In this document: piece after piece, positions 1 through 10,161 of the stretch | Layout of the letters: the number at the start of each line of letters is the position of its first letter | Numbering within the stretch: position 1 is the stretch's first letter | NCBI GenBank assembly: GCA_006386115.1 | Contig: VFIW01000063.1 | Span: 124,001-188,000 of the forward strand | Direction: 5' to 3' | From: Globisporangium splendens | Lineage: Eukaryota > Oomycota > Peronosporomycetes > Pythiales > Pythiaceae | DNA length: 64,000 bases | Program-made: the position numbers and the translations under genes | The notes under the pieces: generated by a model | What the model saw: the letters and a program-made list of their open reading frames with translations, nothing else | Databases searched by the model: none | What the model was told of the DNA's origin: nothing

Positions 1-97
1 ATCAAGGTGAAGCGAAAGGTCGATGAGGTGAATGCATTGAAAACGTGCACTTCTATGTATTGCATTTGACTCATTTGCAGTATTTGCTGTGCTTTTA

Positions 98-2216
98 ATG
101 ATGTCTACCCAGTCCACGACTCCTACAGCACAAGCGATTCCTTGGGGAGACAAAGAGGCAGGAAAATCGTCTGCATTGAAAGTAGCAACTTCTAGCCATG
201 CAGATCCTGTAAAGCCGCCTCCACCAAAGAAACTTAAAGTCGCGAATACGGTTGCCCAAGTGGAGAAACAGAACACTCACTCTCTGAGTCTCGATGGGAA
301 CGTTCCTGCTTTCAAGAGCTCAGTTTCCACGCCAGTCTCAGCACCAAAGCCAGCAATCGCTTCACCTCAGCAGGTACGATCGTCTGATTCATATACGCTA
401 TGCCCATCTTCTTTGTGTTGCTGATTTGTTTGTTTTATTGTTGCTTTTGTTCTTTATTTGTTGCACTTTAGTCAATAAAACCTCAAAGTGTGATTGCTGC
501 AGCTAGTACTCAAGCAGCCGTAAAGCAGCAAGCGGCACCAGTTGTGGGAGCTGAACCCGTGGAAATTGAGTCGAAGCCAGAGCCTATGGAAGTGGACACT
601 GAAGCTTCCGAAGCATCAGCAGCCCAAGCTGAACAGACAAGTGTATCTTTTGCTGCTGAACCTTTCGTTGGTGAGGAACCCTCGTCTGGGAACGAGTCAA
701 GAGATGTTGGAGTGATCGAAGTTGAAGATTCCGAGCCTGACACACCGAAGGAATCATCGACGAGCGAAGCGCTCGACATGCTTTCTCCAGCGAAGACCCC
801 AACGGTGGACTCGTTCGTAGACGATTCCGCGATTGTATCAACAAACATAATATCTGCGGAGGCATCATCTCTTCACAATGCGACTCACTTGGATAAATCG
901 GCTGCGAGTACACCTAGTCCGCTTCATGAGTCGGAAAACGAACTGTGGCCATTTTCATCACCGCAGCAAGATCCTCCTGCGAGTGTTCATGACGATCCAG
1001 CCGAAGCAGCAAATGTAGCAACTGACAAAGTTGAGAGTGTCTCGCCACGTGAAACCAGTGAGCCAGAAAATATCGTGATAAGCGAAAGCACACATGCGGG
1101 TAATGCTCATGAGGCTGACACAAATCTGGTTTCGGACGGTGCAAATCCATCGAGTGAATCGGTTGATCTTCCATCGCACGAAGAGAGCACACACGAAGCT
1201 ACGATCTCCAGTTCGGCCGACGACCATGAAGAGCGAAAACAAGAAGACAACGAGGCGAAGGAAGAAAGTGAATCGTTGATCAATGCACAAGAAAATATGG
1301 CAGAATCTTCTGTGATCAATCCTCAAGATGACGGGCATCGAACTGTTGTCAGCAGCTCGATCCAAAAAATCGTCATTCCTTCACCAGTACGGACGCCACC
1401 AAAGTCGCAATGGCCACCACCTCGACCTGCAAATGCGTGGGGAGCGTCGTTTGGCATGACGATCACTCCAGAGCGAACGCCAGCGACATTGATGTCTGCT
1501 TCGTCGCCAGCGTTGGCCACATCGCCACTGAGCTCCTGGTTCCTCTCCAAAGGTCAAGCGAACTTTGTGCAGCAGGTCGCATTCCCACCCCGCGCATCGA
1601 GTGAGCGGCATCATCGTCGGTCGGTCTCGCCCCAGCGATTCGTGACCAAGAGCCATGCACAAAACTCCAGCAGTTCGCTAGAAACGGCATTGATAGCGAA
1701 CCAGGAGGAAGACGACGACGCGCAGGATGGCAACAACAACGCCTTCCTGGAGTCACTCACGCAGCAAGCGAGCTGGCGCACGTGGTACGGGAGCGTGGAT
1801 CAAAAAGATCTCCTCGACCCTCCTCTCCAGCGACTCCCCGCTGAGGTGCACCAAGCGCTAGATGCAACAAGCTCAGGTGACTTGGCGATGGAGACTTCAG
1901 GAGATCAGATTTCTTTACACGAGACCAATGAGAAGACGAGCATCGCCGACCTTGAAGATGAGATCAGGTGCGTCTTTTCTATCTTGCTTTGCTACCAGAT
2001 TCGGTTAGACCTGCTGATGACATTGACGTCTGCGCGTCTTGTGTCGTTGCTTGATTCATGTTTTTTTTTCTATGCAGAGTGGAGAGAGACAACGCGAGCG
2101 TTTTCGCGCACGAGCTCATGCTGATGCTGCAGGGCAAGACGCTCTCTGGCAAGTTGCTGGAGGAGGAGTACAGAGCCTTGCTCGTGCACGGCGGTCCCCA
2201 TGTGCAGCACGAATAA
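98..2216 (+). CDS. Acidic low-complexity protein, unknown function, possibly 5'-partial
   Basis: Three exons join in phase: 98-373, 472-1967 and 2078-2216, giving about 636 residues. Both introns (98 and 110 nt) have GT...AG ends. The body is Ser/Glu/Ala/Thr-rich and acidic, with a short basic patch near residue 50 (PPPPKKLKV) that could be a nuclear localisation signal. The most ordered part is the last 60 residues, across the second splice junction, where a charged helix contains HELMLMLQGKTLSGKLLEEE. No catalytic motif or known domain is visible. The ATG at 98 is the first in frame, but the frame stays open to an AG at 80, so an upstream exon outside the window is possible. A nuclear scaffold role is only a guess. 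Confidence 0.6.
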
Positions 2217-3137
2217 ATTATGTACAACGTCCGTGGGTACATCTACCGCTTGCGTCGCATGTATGTGCTCGCTCGTCCCACCTCTTGGTGGTGCTTGATC
2301 ATTTTATGAAAGGGAACCCATTTCGAATCTCACTCAAAAGTTGAAGGTCGCGATTCGTCCCTGTTTATCCTCGCAGAAACAAACAGATGCCGGGTTCATT
2401 CGAGGGAGGTTGAAGATTCGATCCCTCTTTGTGCCGCTGGTTGTTGTCTGAGAACAAGGGCAAACATGGTGTCTTCGTCACAGGAAATGACCCCCAGTCC
2501 ACGTGAAACTCCCAGCAACCGTTAGGAAGAAGATCCAAGTGCGACGTGGGTGCCAGTCGACAGGCACCTCGAGATTCTGTGACGTCGATGCATCGGATCA
2601 ACACCACTTCTTCCATGAGATGGGGTGGCCAGCATCAGTTGCGCTTTTTAAAAAGCAGCAGCAAATGAGCTTCTTCGATGCGCCTCTGGGTCCTTTTCAG
2701 TACACAAACATAAGGCAAGACACTCGGTCGCCATCGTGAGATGCGCCTCATCGCGATGGCTGAGCTGTCGTTGCGATTGAGTTCTCTTTGCATCTTGATG
2801 GCACGAAACGAATCACGCTTGTTTCGGCCGCTCTGGTTGGTCGACAGGCTCGTCGGCAATGCAGGCGTCATCACCCGATCCACTGTACCGTAAAGTTCGC
2901 ACCTCCCCATCTCCCGTCGCAGATGTGTGATTCTGTCAAAATGTGTGACGACTTGGGTGTCAGGGGGCTTTGAATCTGGCCACAGACGACAGTTCCGCAA
3001 GGCACCCACCTACCTCCAGCAGTTGCGTGAGGCATTCGATTCTCTCTCTCTGAACGTTGGCTTCTTCGTGTTGCTCAGTTACTATTTTCCCGTTCCAGCG
3101 ACACAGCTCGTCACAGCATCGCTTTTCGGTTGACACA
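2217..3137. other. Intergenic, no gene seen
   Basis: This gap lies between two tandem plus-strand genes. Short frames occur on both strands but none has a recognisable motif or a coherent splice structure. It should hold the 3' end of the first gene and the promoter of the zinc-repeat gene. Confidence 0.5.
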
Positions 3138-4172
3138 ATGGACATGCTCGAGTTGCTCAACCCTGCGTTTGAAGACGGAGACGCAAGAGACCAGCTTCAG
3201 GACGTAGCTGCTCATACTGCAGCCAAGATCTCAGCCAGCACACCCGGGATAGTCCGAATGGACGCTGGCGTGGCCGCGATGAGCTTGATGCTACTGAGCC
3301 AAGATGAAGAGGACGAGATCTCTGCCATCGAGGAAGGGGCAGCACCTGCTCCGATGTGCTCAAACATCATCATCTCCAAGGACCACGACAAAGTGGCCGA
3401 GCACTACGATGCGGACGTTTTCACCCCTGTTTCAAGCTCCACACATTCAGTAATCCCAACCAGCAAGCGGACACATCAGCTGCGGAGCGCTTCAAACACA
3501 CATACCTTGGTGTCCTCCAGCGAGCCTAATTTGTCTCCAATCGCTGACAAGCTGCAACAGGTCGGGTCGTGGAGAGCGCACGTTCCAAGTACTAGAAGTG
3601 CTGGTCAAGGACAATTCACAAGCCACCGCGAAGCAAACAAACGGCATAAATGCGGAGGATCTTCTTCTAATCGGTTGCCGAAGAGTGTGAACGATCTCTT
3701 TATGGAAACCAACAGAATACCATCAGTACCATCACAATCAGCAACAAACGCAAAGCGCGGCGCCTCACACAAAGAAATGACTTTTGATGAGACAGAAACA
3801 TCAACTCATCAGCTGCCATTTCCACACGAGGATGACACCAAGAAGCAATACTGCACCGTGACTGGCTGTCTTCGGGTCGCGCTCCACATGGAGAAGTGTG
3901 TTGTCCACAAAGGCATGAAGCTGTGCTGCATGGCCGACTGCTTCCGCCCCGTTCAATCGCGAGGATACTGCAAGTCTCATGGCGGCGGCGCGCGCTGCAA
4001 ACACCCGGGCTGCAAGAAGGGTGCAATCTCGAAAGGTCGCTGTCGAGCTCACGGCGGCGGCACCAGATGCGCGATCCCCAATTGTTCCAAGTGGGCACAG
4101 CGGTTCGGGTGCTGTGTGCGACATTCCAAGTCGTTCACACAACAACAACAACAACTTGGCGCGCGCGCCTAG
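3138..4172 (+). CDS. HGGG-type Cys/His zinc-repeat protein (WRKY19-like in oomycete annotations)
   Basis: This is an intronless gene of 344 residues. The start at 3138 (MDMLELLNPAFEDGD) is preferred over the longer open frame because it begins the acidic N-terminal region. The first two thirds are low-complexity. The last 100 residues carry four tandem units of the form C-x4-C-x9-C-x2-H, joined by HGGG-type linkers (for example KSHGGGARCKHPGC). They end in a polyglutamine run. Repeats of this kind are common in oomycete proteins labelled 'WRKY transcription factor 19-like', although no WRKY domain is present. Each unit probably binds one zinc ion. DNA or RNA binding in the nucleus is inferred. 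A second protein with the same repeat lies at 18075-19918 on the other strand. Confidence 0.85.
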   Translation: MDMLELLNPAFEDGDARDQLQDVAAHTAAKISASTPGIVRMDAGVAAMSLMLLSQDEEDEISAIEEGAAPAPMCSNIIISKDHDKVAEHYDADVFTPVSSSTHSVIPTSKRTHQLRSASNTHTLVSSSEPNLSPIADKLQQVGSWRAHVPSTRSAGQGQFTSHREANKRHKCGGSSSNRLPKSVNDLFMETNRIPSVPSQSATNAKRGASHKEMTFDETETSTHQLPFPHEDDTKKQYCTVTGCLRVALHMEKCVVHKGMKLCCMADCFRPVQSRGYCKSHGGGARCKHPGCKKGAISKGRCRAHGGGTRCAIPNCSKWAQRFGCCVRHSKSFTQQQQQLGARA

Positions 4173-4618
4173 TTTAATCGTTCCAGAAGCCATGCAGCAT
4201 GCCATTTCCTTAACTTACTCAACATATCATTTTACGTGTGGTCTCGTCGCCTTGCCTCCTTGTGCTCCCATCGTGAGTCAGTCGCCGTCTTCTTGCATTT
4301 TTCTGTTCAGCGAGCATGCGGTCGTTGAAGGGAAGGTTCAGTGGCAGCACTGCACGCTGTCCACATGCACCGCCATGCAGCAAACACAGGGACGCACCAT
4401 TCTCCATGTCTGCATGTTGTCGTACCCACCGAATGTGCGCGGCACTGCGCCACTGACGTACGGAGTGCTTGTGATGCATACTTACGCACTGCCACACAGT
4501 CCATGTCTGAAGAGAGAAGCCGCGGAGTTGAAGTCGCAGTCCTCCCCCGTTTAACTCTGCATTCGACCTCCGATTAAGTCCGCACCGACCCCACCCATAA
4601 AACAGCTGGTTCAGAGAA

Positions 4619-4641
4619 TCTCTCTCTCTCTCTCTCTCTCT
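4619..4641. repeat. (TC)n microsatellite
   Basis: An uninterrupted CT dinucleotide run of about 11 units lies in the gap upstream of the WNK gene. Confidence 0.9.
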
Positions 4642-4738
4642 GACACCCCTACCCGCTGCTCCACTCTTTTTCTCTGGAGGAATGTTCCACCTCAAAACCT
4701 TGATCTCGAAAATGAAGCGAGGTTTTAGTTGAGCATGT

Positions 4739-4753
4739 TCTCTCTCTCTCTCT
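4739..4753. repeat. (TC)n microsatellite, second tract
   Basis: A second, shorter CT run lies about 100 bp after the first, in the same WNK-proximal region. Confidence 0.85.
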
Positions 4754-5774
4754 TTGTCAACTGCATACTCAACTGTGGAGAAGGGGGAGGAGCAGAGTAG
4801 TCGAGGTTTTTTTGTTGCTCGAAATGGGTGGGTGCAGAGCAATCGACCCGTTTCCAATCTCCCTCAAAATACCTACCCGCGCGATTTCCACATCTCTTTC
4901 GTATGCAATCGGGTTTGGAAGAAAACCCGCCGGGCCCACTTCTACACCACCTCGACCCGTCCATCTGTACCGTACAGGCGGCAAAGTGGCTGTCTGTCTG
5001 TTTGCTCCGAGCTAAAAAACGCAGCCTGCGGCACCAATAGCGCGCGCTGAAGAAGCACAAGCAGCAGCACCCGCGTCACTGCCCGCAAAACGCATTCGGT
5101 TCCGCCTCGTTGCGCTCGCTGCCTCGCCGGAAGGAAAAAGGTCTCGGAACCCCACCTCCCTCGCACGTGGGAAGGAAAGCAAGCAAGCAAGCGACTGACA
5201 AACCGTCGTGCGGGTGCGCGCGCGTGGGTCTGTGTGGCTGTCTTCCCGCCGCCTGCGTCTCGGACGTCCTTTCTGTCGCGGCCAATTGCTCCAAGGCAGC
5301 GACCATCCTCCTCCTGCCTTCTTCCGCTGATTTCTTCTCGAAGGAAAGCGCCACTACCACCCGACTGCTTCTGTTGGATTTAGCGGCCCGCGCACAAGTC
5401 GTTCAGCAGCAGATCAGCACAGAAGGGGACCCAAGGCGTGTGCATAGTGCGGTACTGGTTCCCGCTTTGCTGGTGAGACGTGGGTGCTGGACGCGCACGA
5501 CGAACAGCACCCTCGGCGAGTGCGACAAGTGAGCAAGAGAGAGCGCGCGCGTCGTATTTGGTGTTTGGTGCCTGAGTGAGCTGCTTCGGGTGTTTTCTCT
5601 TCGTTTTGTCTTTGCTGCTGTCGGTGATAGGAATTGTTGAGTCTGAGCGACCGAAGAGCGCCCCAGTCATCGATGAACATTGAGTAACAGGGGGAACTAT
5701 CAACAACAAAGCAGATCGACACAATCTAGGGAAACCGAGCCACGGTTGGAATTTTGTAAACCTCGCAGCTCAAG

Positions 5775-8700
5775 ATGGACGAAGCCGGTGTGTACAAGCG
5801 AGATGAAGGGGATCGCCCTGTCGAACATTCTCCGCGTGGGCGATATATCCGATTCGATATTCGCTTAGGTACAGGTGCATACAAGACAGTGTACAAGGCG
5901 TATGATACAGATCAAGGCATCGATGTGGCGTGGAATGCAATCGATATTGGGGTACTCCCAAACACGGAGAAGACGAGAATAATCCAGGAGGTGCAATTGC
6001 TGCAGAAGCTGGAGCACAAGAACATCATCAACTTTTACGGTTCGTGGTTCTCGAAAGAGAAAAATCAAGTCGTGTTTATCACCGAGATTATGACGTCCGG
6101 CACGCTGAAGTCATATATCAAGCGTGTTCAGTTTGTGAAATGGAAGATTATCAAGCGGTGGTGCATCCAGATTCTTGAGGGACTGCATTACCTTCACAGT
6201 CAGAACCCGCCAGTGATTCATCGCGACTTGAAATGTGACAATATCTTCATCAATGGGAATACAGGTGATTTGCGAATCGGAGATCTTGGGTTGTCCACTC
6301 AGTTGGCTGTGCATAAGAATTCTCGAGCCCAAAGTGTACTCGGCACTCCTGAATTTATGGCGCCTGAGTTGTACGATGAAAGCTACGACGAAAAAGTTGA
6401 TATCTACGCATTCGGCATGTGCGTCTTGGAGATGGTGACAAAGGAAGTTCCGTACTCGGAGTGTATCAATCCTGCCCAGATCTACAAGAAGGTGACAGCA
6501 GGCATCCGACCGAGGGGGTTGCAGAGGATCGTCAGTCAAGCAGCGAAGGATTTCATCGAACTCTGTCTTTCTCGTGGCAACGGCTTGATTGATGTGTCGG
6601 CGGAGTATTTGCTGGATCATCCATTTTTGAAAGCTCAAGATGACGACGGTGAAATGGTGCGCTGCTTAGAAGAAGATGAGCTTGAGCTAGAGATCAAGCA
6701 AGAGCAGAAACGGCTTGCCCATGTGAGCGAAGAGTCATTTGCTGAGGAGCTGAACATGGAGAGTTGTTCGAAAGGCAGTGATCAATCGCAAGTGACGGAT
6801 CGACGTAAAATGTTCCCGTCGCTGTCGCTGGAACCAGAAGAATTGTCGACAGCGTCTGGTGCTAGCAGCGCTAGTGCTCTTGGGGGACCTGGAGTAAATC
6901 CGATCGGATCCACTGAGTCGAGAAATGATATTCAAGCTGAGGAGAAGTCAGTGGGCAAGCATCGAATGGTTGATTTGGCACAGACGAAGCCAGCAGCAGC
7001 GGATTTAGTTGCTCCTACTCAGCAGCAGCCGCCTGTGGTTGCTCCTGCTTTGCAACCGTTGGCAGCTCCAGCAGCTGTTACAGTAACGACTCCAGTCCTT
7101 TCCCCGAGTGTTAACGCTTCTCCAGAGGTAGATGAGCCACTCTCAGGGAAGAAGGATGAGGATCACCATGTCAATGACTTCCTCGACACGATGCCAGAAA
7201 GTGAGATCAAGATTCAAAATACTCGCATGAATGTGATGGGGGGACGTGGTCATCGCCTTGAATTGGAAGATGCTGAAGAATATTCCGAGGAGGAAGCAGC
7301 GTCTGGCGAAACTGCTGAGGTTGGTGGACAGCAACAAGTAGAAGTGAATCAAGAAGGTGTATCGACTCTGTCGGCTCCATCGGCACCTGGCGGACAGCAG
7401 GTGGAGGTAACACAAAACTCGCTGTCCGCCCCCTTGAATGTGCTCGTACCTTCGACAGCACCCGGTCCTGCGCAACGATTACCATCTGAGCCCGTTGTAG
7501 ATTATAGTCATCTGCGCCGTTCAAGTTTTCAGGCTCCAGGGGACCATTTGCCTGTTCCAGTCCCTCAGGATCGTTCGACCTTGGACAACAACGGATTTCA
7601 AAGTCGACCACCTTCAGCATCGAGCAGCACGTCCAGTAGCACTAACGTGGCAAACCCGTCAATTCGCAAGCGCGGTAGACGGCATGAGATTAGAGCAGCT
7701 AAAGACCCTGACAACGAGCACAGCATCTTGTTAAACCTCCGACTGATGATCGATGGGAAGTCGAAAGAAATCAAGTTCCCGTTCAACTTGTTTACAGACA
7801 GCACCCATGACGTAGCGTGCGAGCTGGCTGTGGATGTTGGCATTGTAGAACCAGATCTTGAAGACATCGCAGACTCCATCTCGTTCCTCGTGACGGAAGG
7901 CAAAATCAACAATTTACCAGACGTACTGGAAGACGTATGGGAAGAAGCTCCGGAGCCGCATTCGTTTTCGTCCAAGCCGCTTCCTCATGTGTCGAAGATG
8001 AATTTTGTTACGAAGCCTGGGATCCCCCCTCAAACCATGCAAGTACCAAGCCATCTTTTATCGCCAGCACCGTCAGTCCTTGAGAGAGGGCAGACGGCTC
8101 CGGTATATTCGTTGAGTGAGCCTGCGCATTCGGATGTTTCTGCCACCAATCACACGGTGTCGATCGGCGGAAGCTTAAACAGCTCACAAGTGTCAGTAAC
8201 AAATTCGTCGGCGGATGCGTCGTCTACAGCTCATCGAGAAGTGCCGCCTGCATTTGTTGGTGACGGAAGCCTTGTGAATAGCAGCTCGAGCACAGCAAGT
8301 TATGCTTCTAGTGACGTCGGTCGATCTCCGCACCACACTGCGCAACTAGTGCATGCTACAAGTGAGCTCGGCTTGCATTCGGATGACAATTTCCCGATGC
8401 AAATGGATTCGTGGGAACGTGGCATTTCTCTCGGCTCGGTTTCTGATCCGAATTTTATCCGCAAAGTTCAAGGGCTTGAAGATCATATGAAAATTGCGCG
8501 ATCAGCTTTCGACGAACGAGATTTGAATCTGGTTGCTGCTATTCGAAGTGAAGAAGAAAAGCACCAGCGTGAAGTTGAGAGGTTTCGAAAAAAACTGGAA
8601 GAGCTTAACAAACAGCGACAAGCGATTGCAAATCCCGACCAAGTCCAACAGAATGGAGACGATTTGAATGCGGATGTGGATTTTGGCCAAGTCAATGGTG

Positions 8701-9002
8701 AAGAGAGTTACCAAGCGCCTGCCTCCAGTGGCTTGACGGGGTTTACAAATAATGGCGTTGGGGGGATCGACACTCTCCACAGTCGAAGCCCAAGTCGCAT
8801 GGAGCTTATGGGAGTACCGCTTGCTGCTCCGGCGTTGACCCGAGCTTTTAGTGCTGGAACGAAAAGACCTGATGATTCAGCACACGCTGACTCCGCTACA
8901 AGCTACACGAATGGAAATGCTTCGCTGCCAGGTGGATCCGCATTTTCCGCTCCGTCTCCATCCTATGTCCCGACAATCGAGCCGTCTGCTCGGAATGCAT
9001 GA
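5775..9002 (+). CDS. WNK (with-no-lysine) serine/threonine kinase with OSR1_C-like domain
   Basis: A single open frame encodes 1,075 residues. The kinase domain spans about residues 24-285. The glycine loop GTGAYKTVY carries a lysine (K37), and the beta-3 position normally held by the catalytic lysine is asparagine (VAWN, N54). That lysine shift defines WNK kinases. Other motifs are HRDLKCDN, a DLG in place of DFG (IGDLGLST), and GTPEFMAPE. About residues 649-710 (starting SILLNLRLMIDG) match the OSR1 C-terminal (CCT/PF2) fold that WNKs use to bind RFxV peptides. A charged coiled coil follows near residue 910, within a long Ser/Pro-rich tail. WNKs sense chloride and osmotic state and phosphorylate SPAK/OSR1-type kinases. 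An osmotic role in a zoosporic organism is inference. Confidence 0.95.
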   Translation: MDEAGVYKRDEGDRPVEHSPRGRYIRFDIRLGTGAYKTVYKAYDTDQGIDVAWNAIDIGVLPNTEKTRIIQEVQLLQKLEHKNIINFYGSWFSKEKNQVVFITEIMTSGTLKSYIKRVQFVKWKIIKRWCIQILEGLHYLHSQNPPVIHRDLKCDNIFINGNTGDLRIGDLGLSTQLAVHKNSRAQSVLGTPEFMAPELYDESYDEKVDIYAFGMCVLEMVTKEVPYSECINPAQIYKKVTAGIRPRGLQRIVSQAAKDFIELCLSRGNGLIDVSAEYLLDHPFLKAQDDDGEMVRCLEEDELELEIKQEQKRLAHVSEESFAEELNMESCSKGSDQSQVTDRRKMFPSLSLEPEELSTASGASSASALGGPGVNPIGSTESRNDIQAEEKSVGKHRMVDLAQTKPAAADLVAPTQQQPPVVAPALQPLAAPAAVTVTTPVLSPSVNASPEVDEPLSGKKDEDHHVNDFLDTMPESEIKIQNTRMNVMGGRGHRLELEDAEEYSEEEAASGETAEVGGQQQVEVNQEGVSTLSAPSAPGGQQVEVTQNSLSAPLNVLVPSTAPGPAQRLPSEPVVDYSHLRRSSFQAPGDHLPVPVPQDRSTLDNNGFQSRPPSASSSTSSSTNVANPSIRKRGRRHEIRAAKDPDNEHSILLNLRLMIDGKSKEIKFPFNLFTDSTHDVACELAVDVGIVEPDLEDIADSISFLVTEGKINNLPDVLEDVWEEAPEPHSFSSKPLPHVSKMNFVTKPGIPPQTMQVPSHLLSPAPSVLERGQTAPVYSLSEPAHSDVSATNHTVSIGGSLNSSQVSVTNSSADASSTAHREVPPAFVGDGSLVNSSSSTASYASSDVGRSPHHTAQLVHATSELGLHSDDNFPMQMDSWERGISLGSVSDPNFIRKVQGLEDHMKIARSAFDERDLNLVAAIRSEEEKHQREVERFRKKLEELNKQRQAIANPDQVQQNGDDLNADVDFGQVNGEESYQAPASSGLTGFTNNGVGGIDTLHSRSPSRMELMGVPLAAPALTRAFSAGTKRPDDSAHADSATSYTNGNASLPGGSAFSAPSPSYVPTIEPSARNA

Positions 9003-9579
9003 CCGTCGTTGAAGTTGTGATTGTTTTGATTGGTGAGTGAGTATTTTTTCTTGCTGGAGCCATAAAGGATGAGATAAAAGACACGCCACTGAAAGTGTTT
9101 GCAGGATGTGACTAGTGAGAAAAAGCAGTGAGTGAAGATGATTATGATATTGGATTATGAGAGGAGGGAGGGGAGCGAAGAAGCAGCGCATGAAGATGTG
9201 AATATGTCAAATCAACGGAATTTTCCCGATGAAAACACAAAAAAAGGTAACACTTTCACGTATAAAAGCAACATACAATAGAGCTCAACAAGAAGAAAAA
9301 CGATAAAGACTCACCAGGTAAATGGCCTGCAATTTGTAAAATGAGTGCGTGGATGGACGTCGCCGTCTGAGAATTCAGGCAAGTCATGCTGCTCTATTTC
9401 TGCCTGCTGGAGGTTGTCAAAAGCATCCTTGTTGCTGAAGTTGCGATCCATTCTAACGACTTTTCTCAACAAGGAGTGGTTGCTACGACGGTGGCCGCGT
9501 CATGACAGTGTTCTAAGATTATCATGGGCTTAGCCAAGCCGGTCCGAGCCTCCATCCCGTTTTCCCAGCGCGAACCGCT
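9003..9579. other. Intergenic, possible further ABC-relic remains
   Basis: No intact gene is visible between the WNK stop and the recognisable ABC-transporter relic. The sequence just before 9580 may be further decayed transporter sequence, but I could not align it with confidence. Confidence 0.4.
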
Positions 9580-9999
9580 GGGTTCGACGTCTTCCAAGTC
9601 ATCGAACGGTCGTCGAAGATCAATCCCAGCATAGACGGCGGCATCAAACTCGACAGTGTACGAGGCGAAATCGTGCTGCAAGATGTGAGTTTTCGGTATC
9701 CATCGCGGCCGAAAGTGGTTGTGTGCTGCAACTACTCGCTACTGGGCGAAGCCACAAGTGCATTGGACAATGAAAGCGAACGCATCGTGCAGGAGTCTCT
9801 CGATCGGCTTCTCGCGCTGAAAAAGCACACGACAGTCGTTGTCGCCCACAGGCTCACAACGATCCGCAATACCGACACCATCGCTGTCGCTCACGATGGC
9901 GAGATCGTCGAGCAAGGAACGCATGACGTGCTCATGAGGATCCCAAACGGAAGGTACCGAGCACTCGCGACGCGCCAATCTGGCGACCAATGGCCGTAA
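9580..9999 (+). pseudogene. ABCB-type ABC transporter remnant, internally deleted
   Basis: One frame reads [10 protein letters not shown], then [18 protein letters not shown], then SFRYPSRP. This is the linker and first strand of a P-glycoprotein-type second nucleotide-binding domain. It then jumps after NYSLLG straight to [19 protein letters not shown], the segment just after Walker B, followed by the H-loop ([10 protein letters not shown]) and a natural C-terminus and stop. Walker A, the Q-loop, the LSGGQ signature and the Walker B aspartates are missing, so it cannot bind ATP normally. No transmembrane domain is readable upstream. It is a truncated relic of a drug-efflux-type transporter. 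A small expressed fragment cannot be excluded but would not be a transporter. Confidence 0.85.
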
Positions 10000-10161
10000 T
10001 CTCCATCAGTTGAGGCACTGGTCTTGGATCCGCTCGCCGTCTCAATATAGTTTTCAACGGCCAGCAGATTGGTTCTTGCTCAAGCAGATTGTGCTTTGAA
10101 ACTGCTCTTGAATCGCACTGCGCGCACAAGACAAACGATGGAGCGTTAGAGCATAATAACC

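Larger units (their letters stand above)
4173..5774. other. Long intergenic region and probable WNK leader, pyrimidine-rich
   Basis: About 1.6 kb separates the zinc-repeat gene from the WNK start codon. It is rich in CT tracts and short frames with no recognisable protein. The proximal part is probably the WNK promoter and a long 5' leader. An unseen 5' non-coding exon is possible. Confidence 0.45.
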
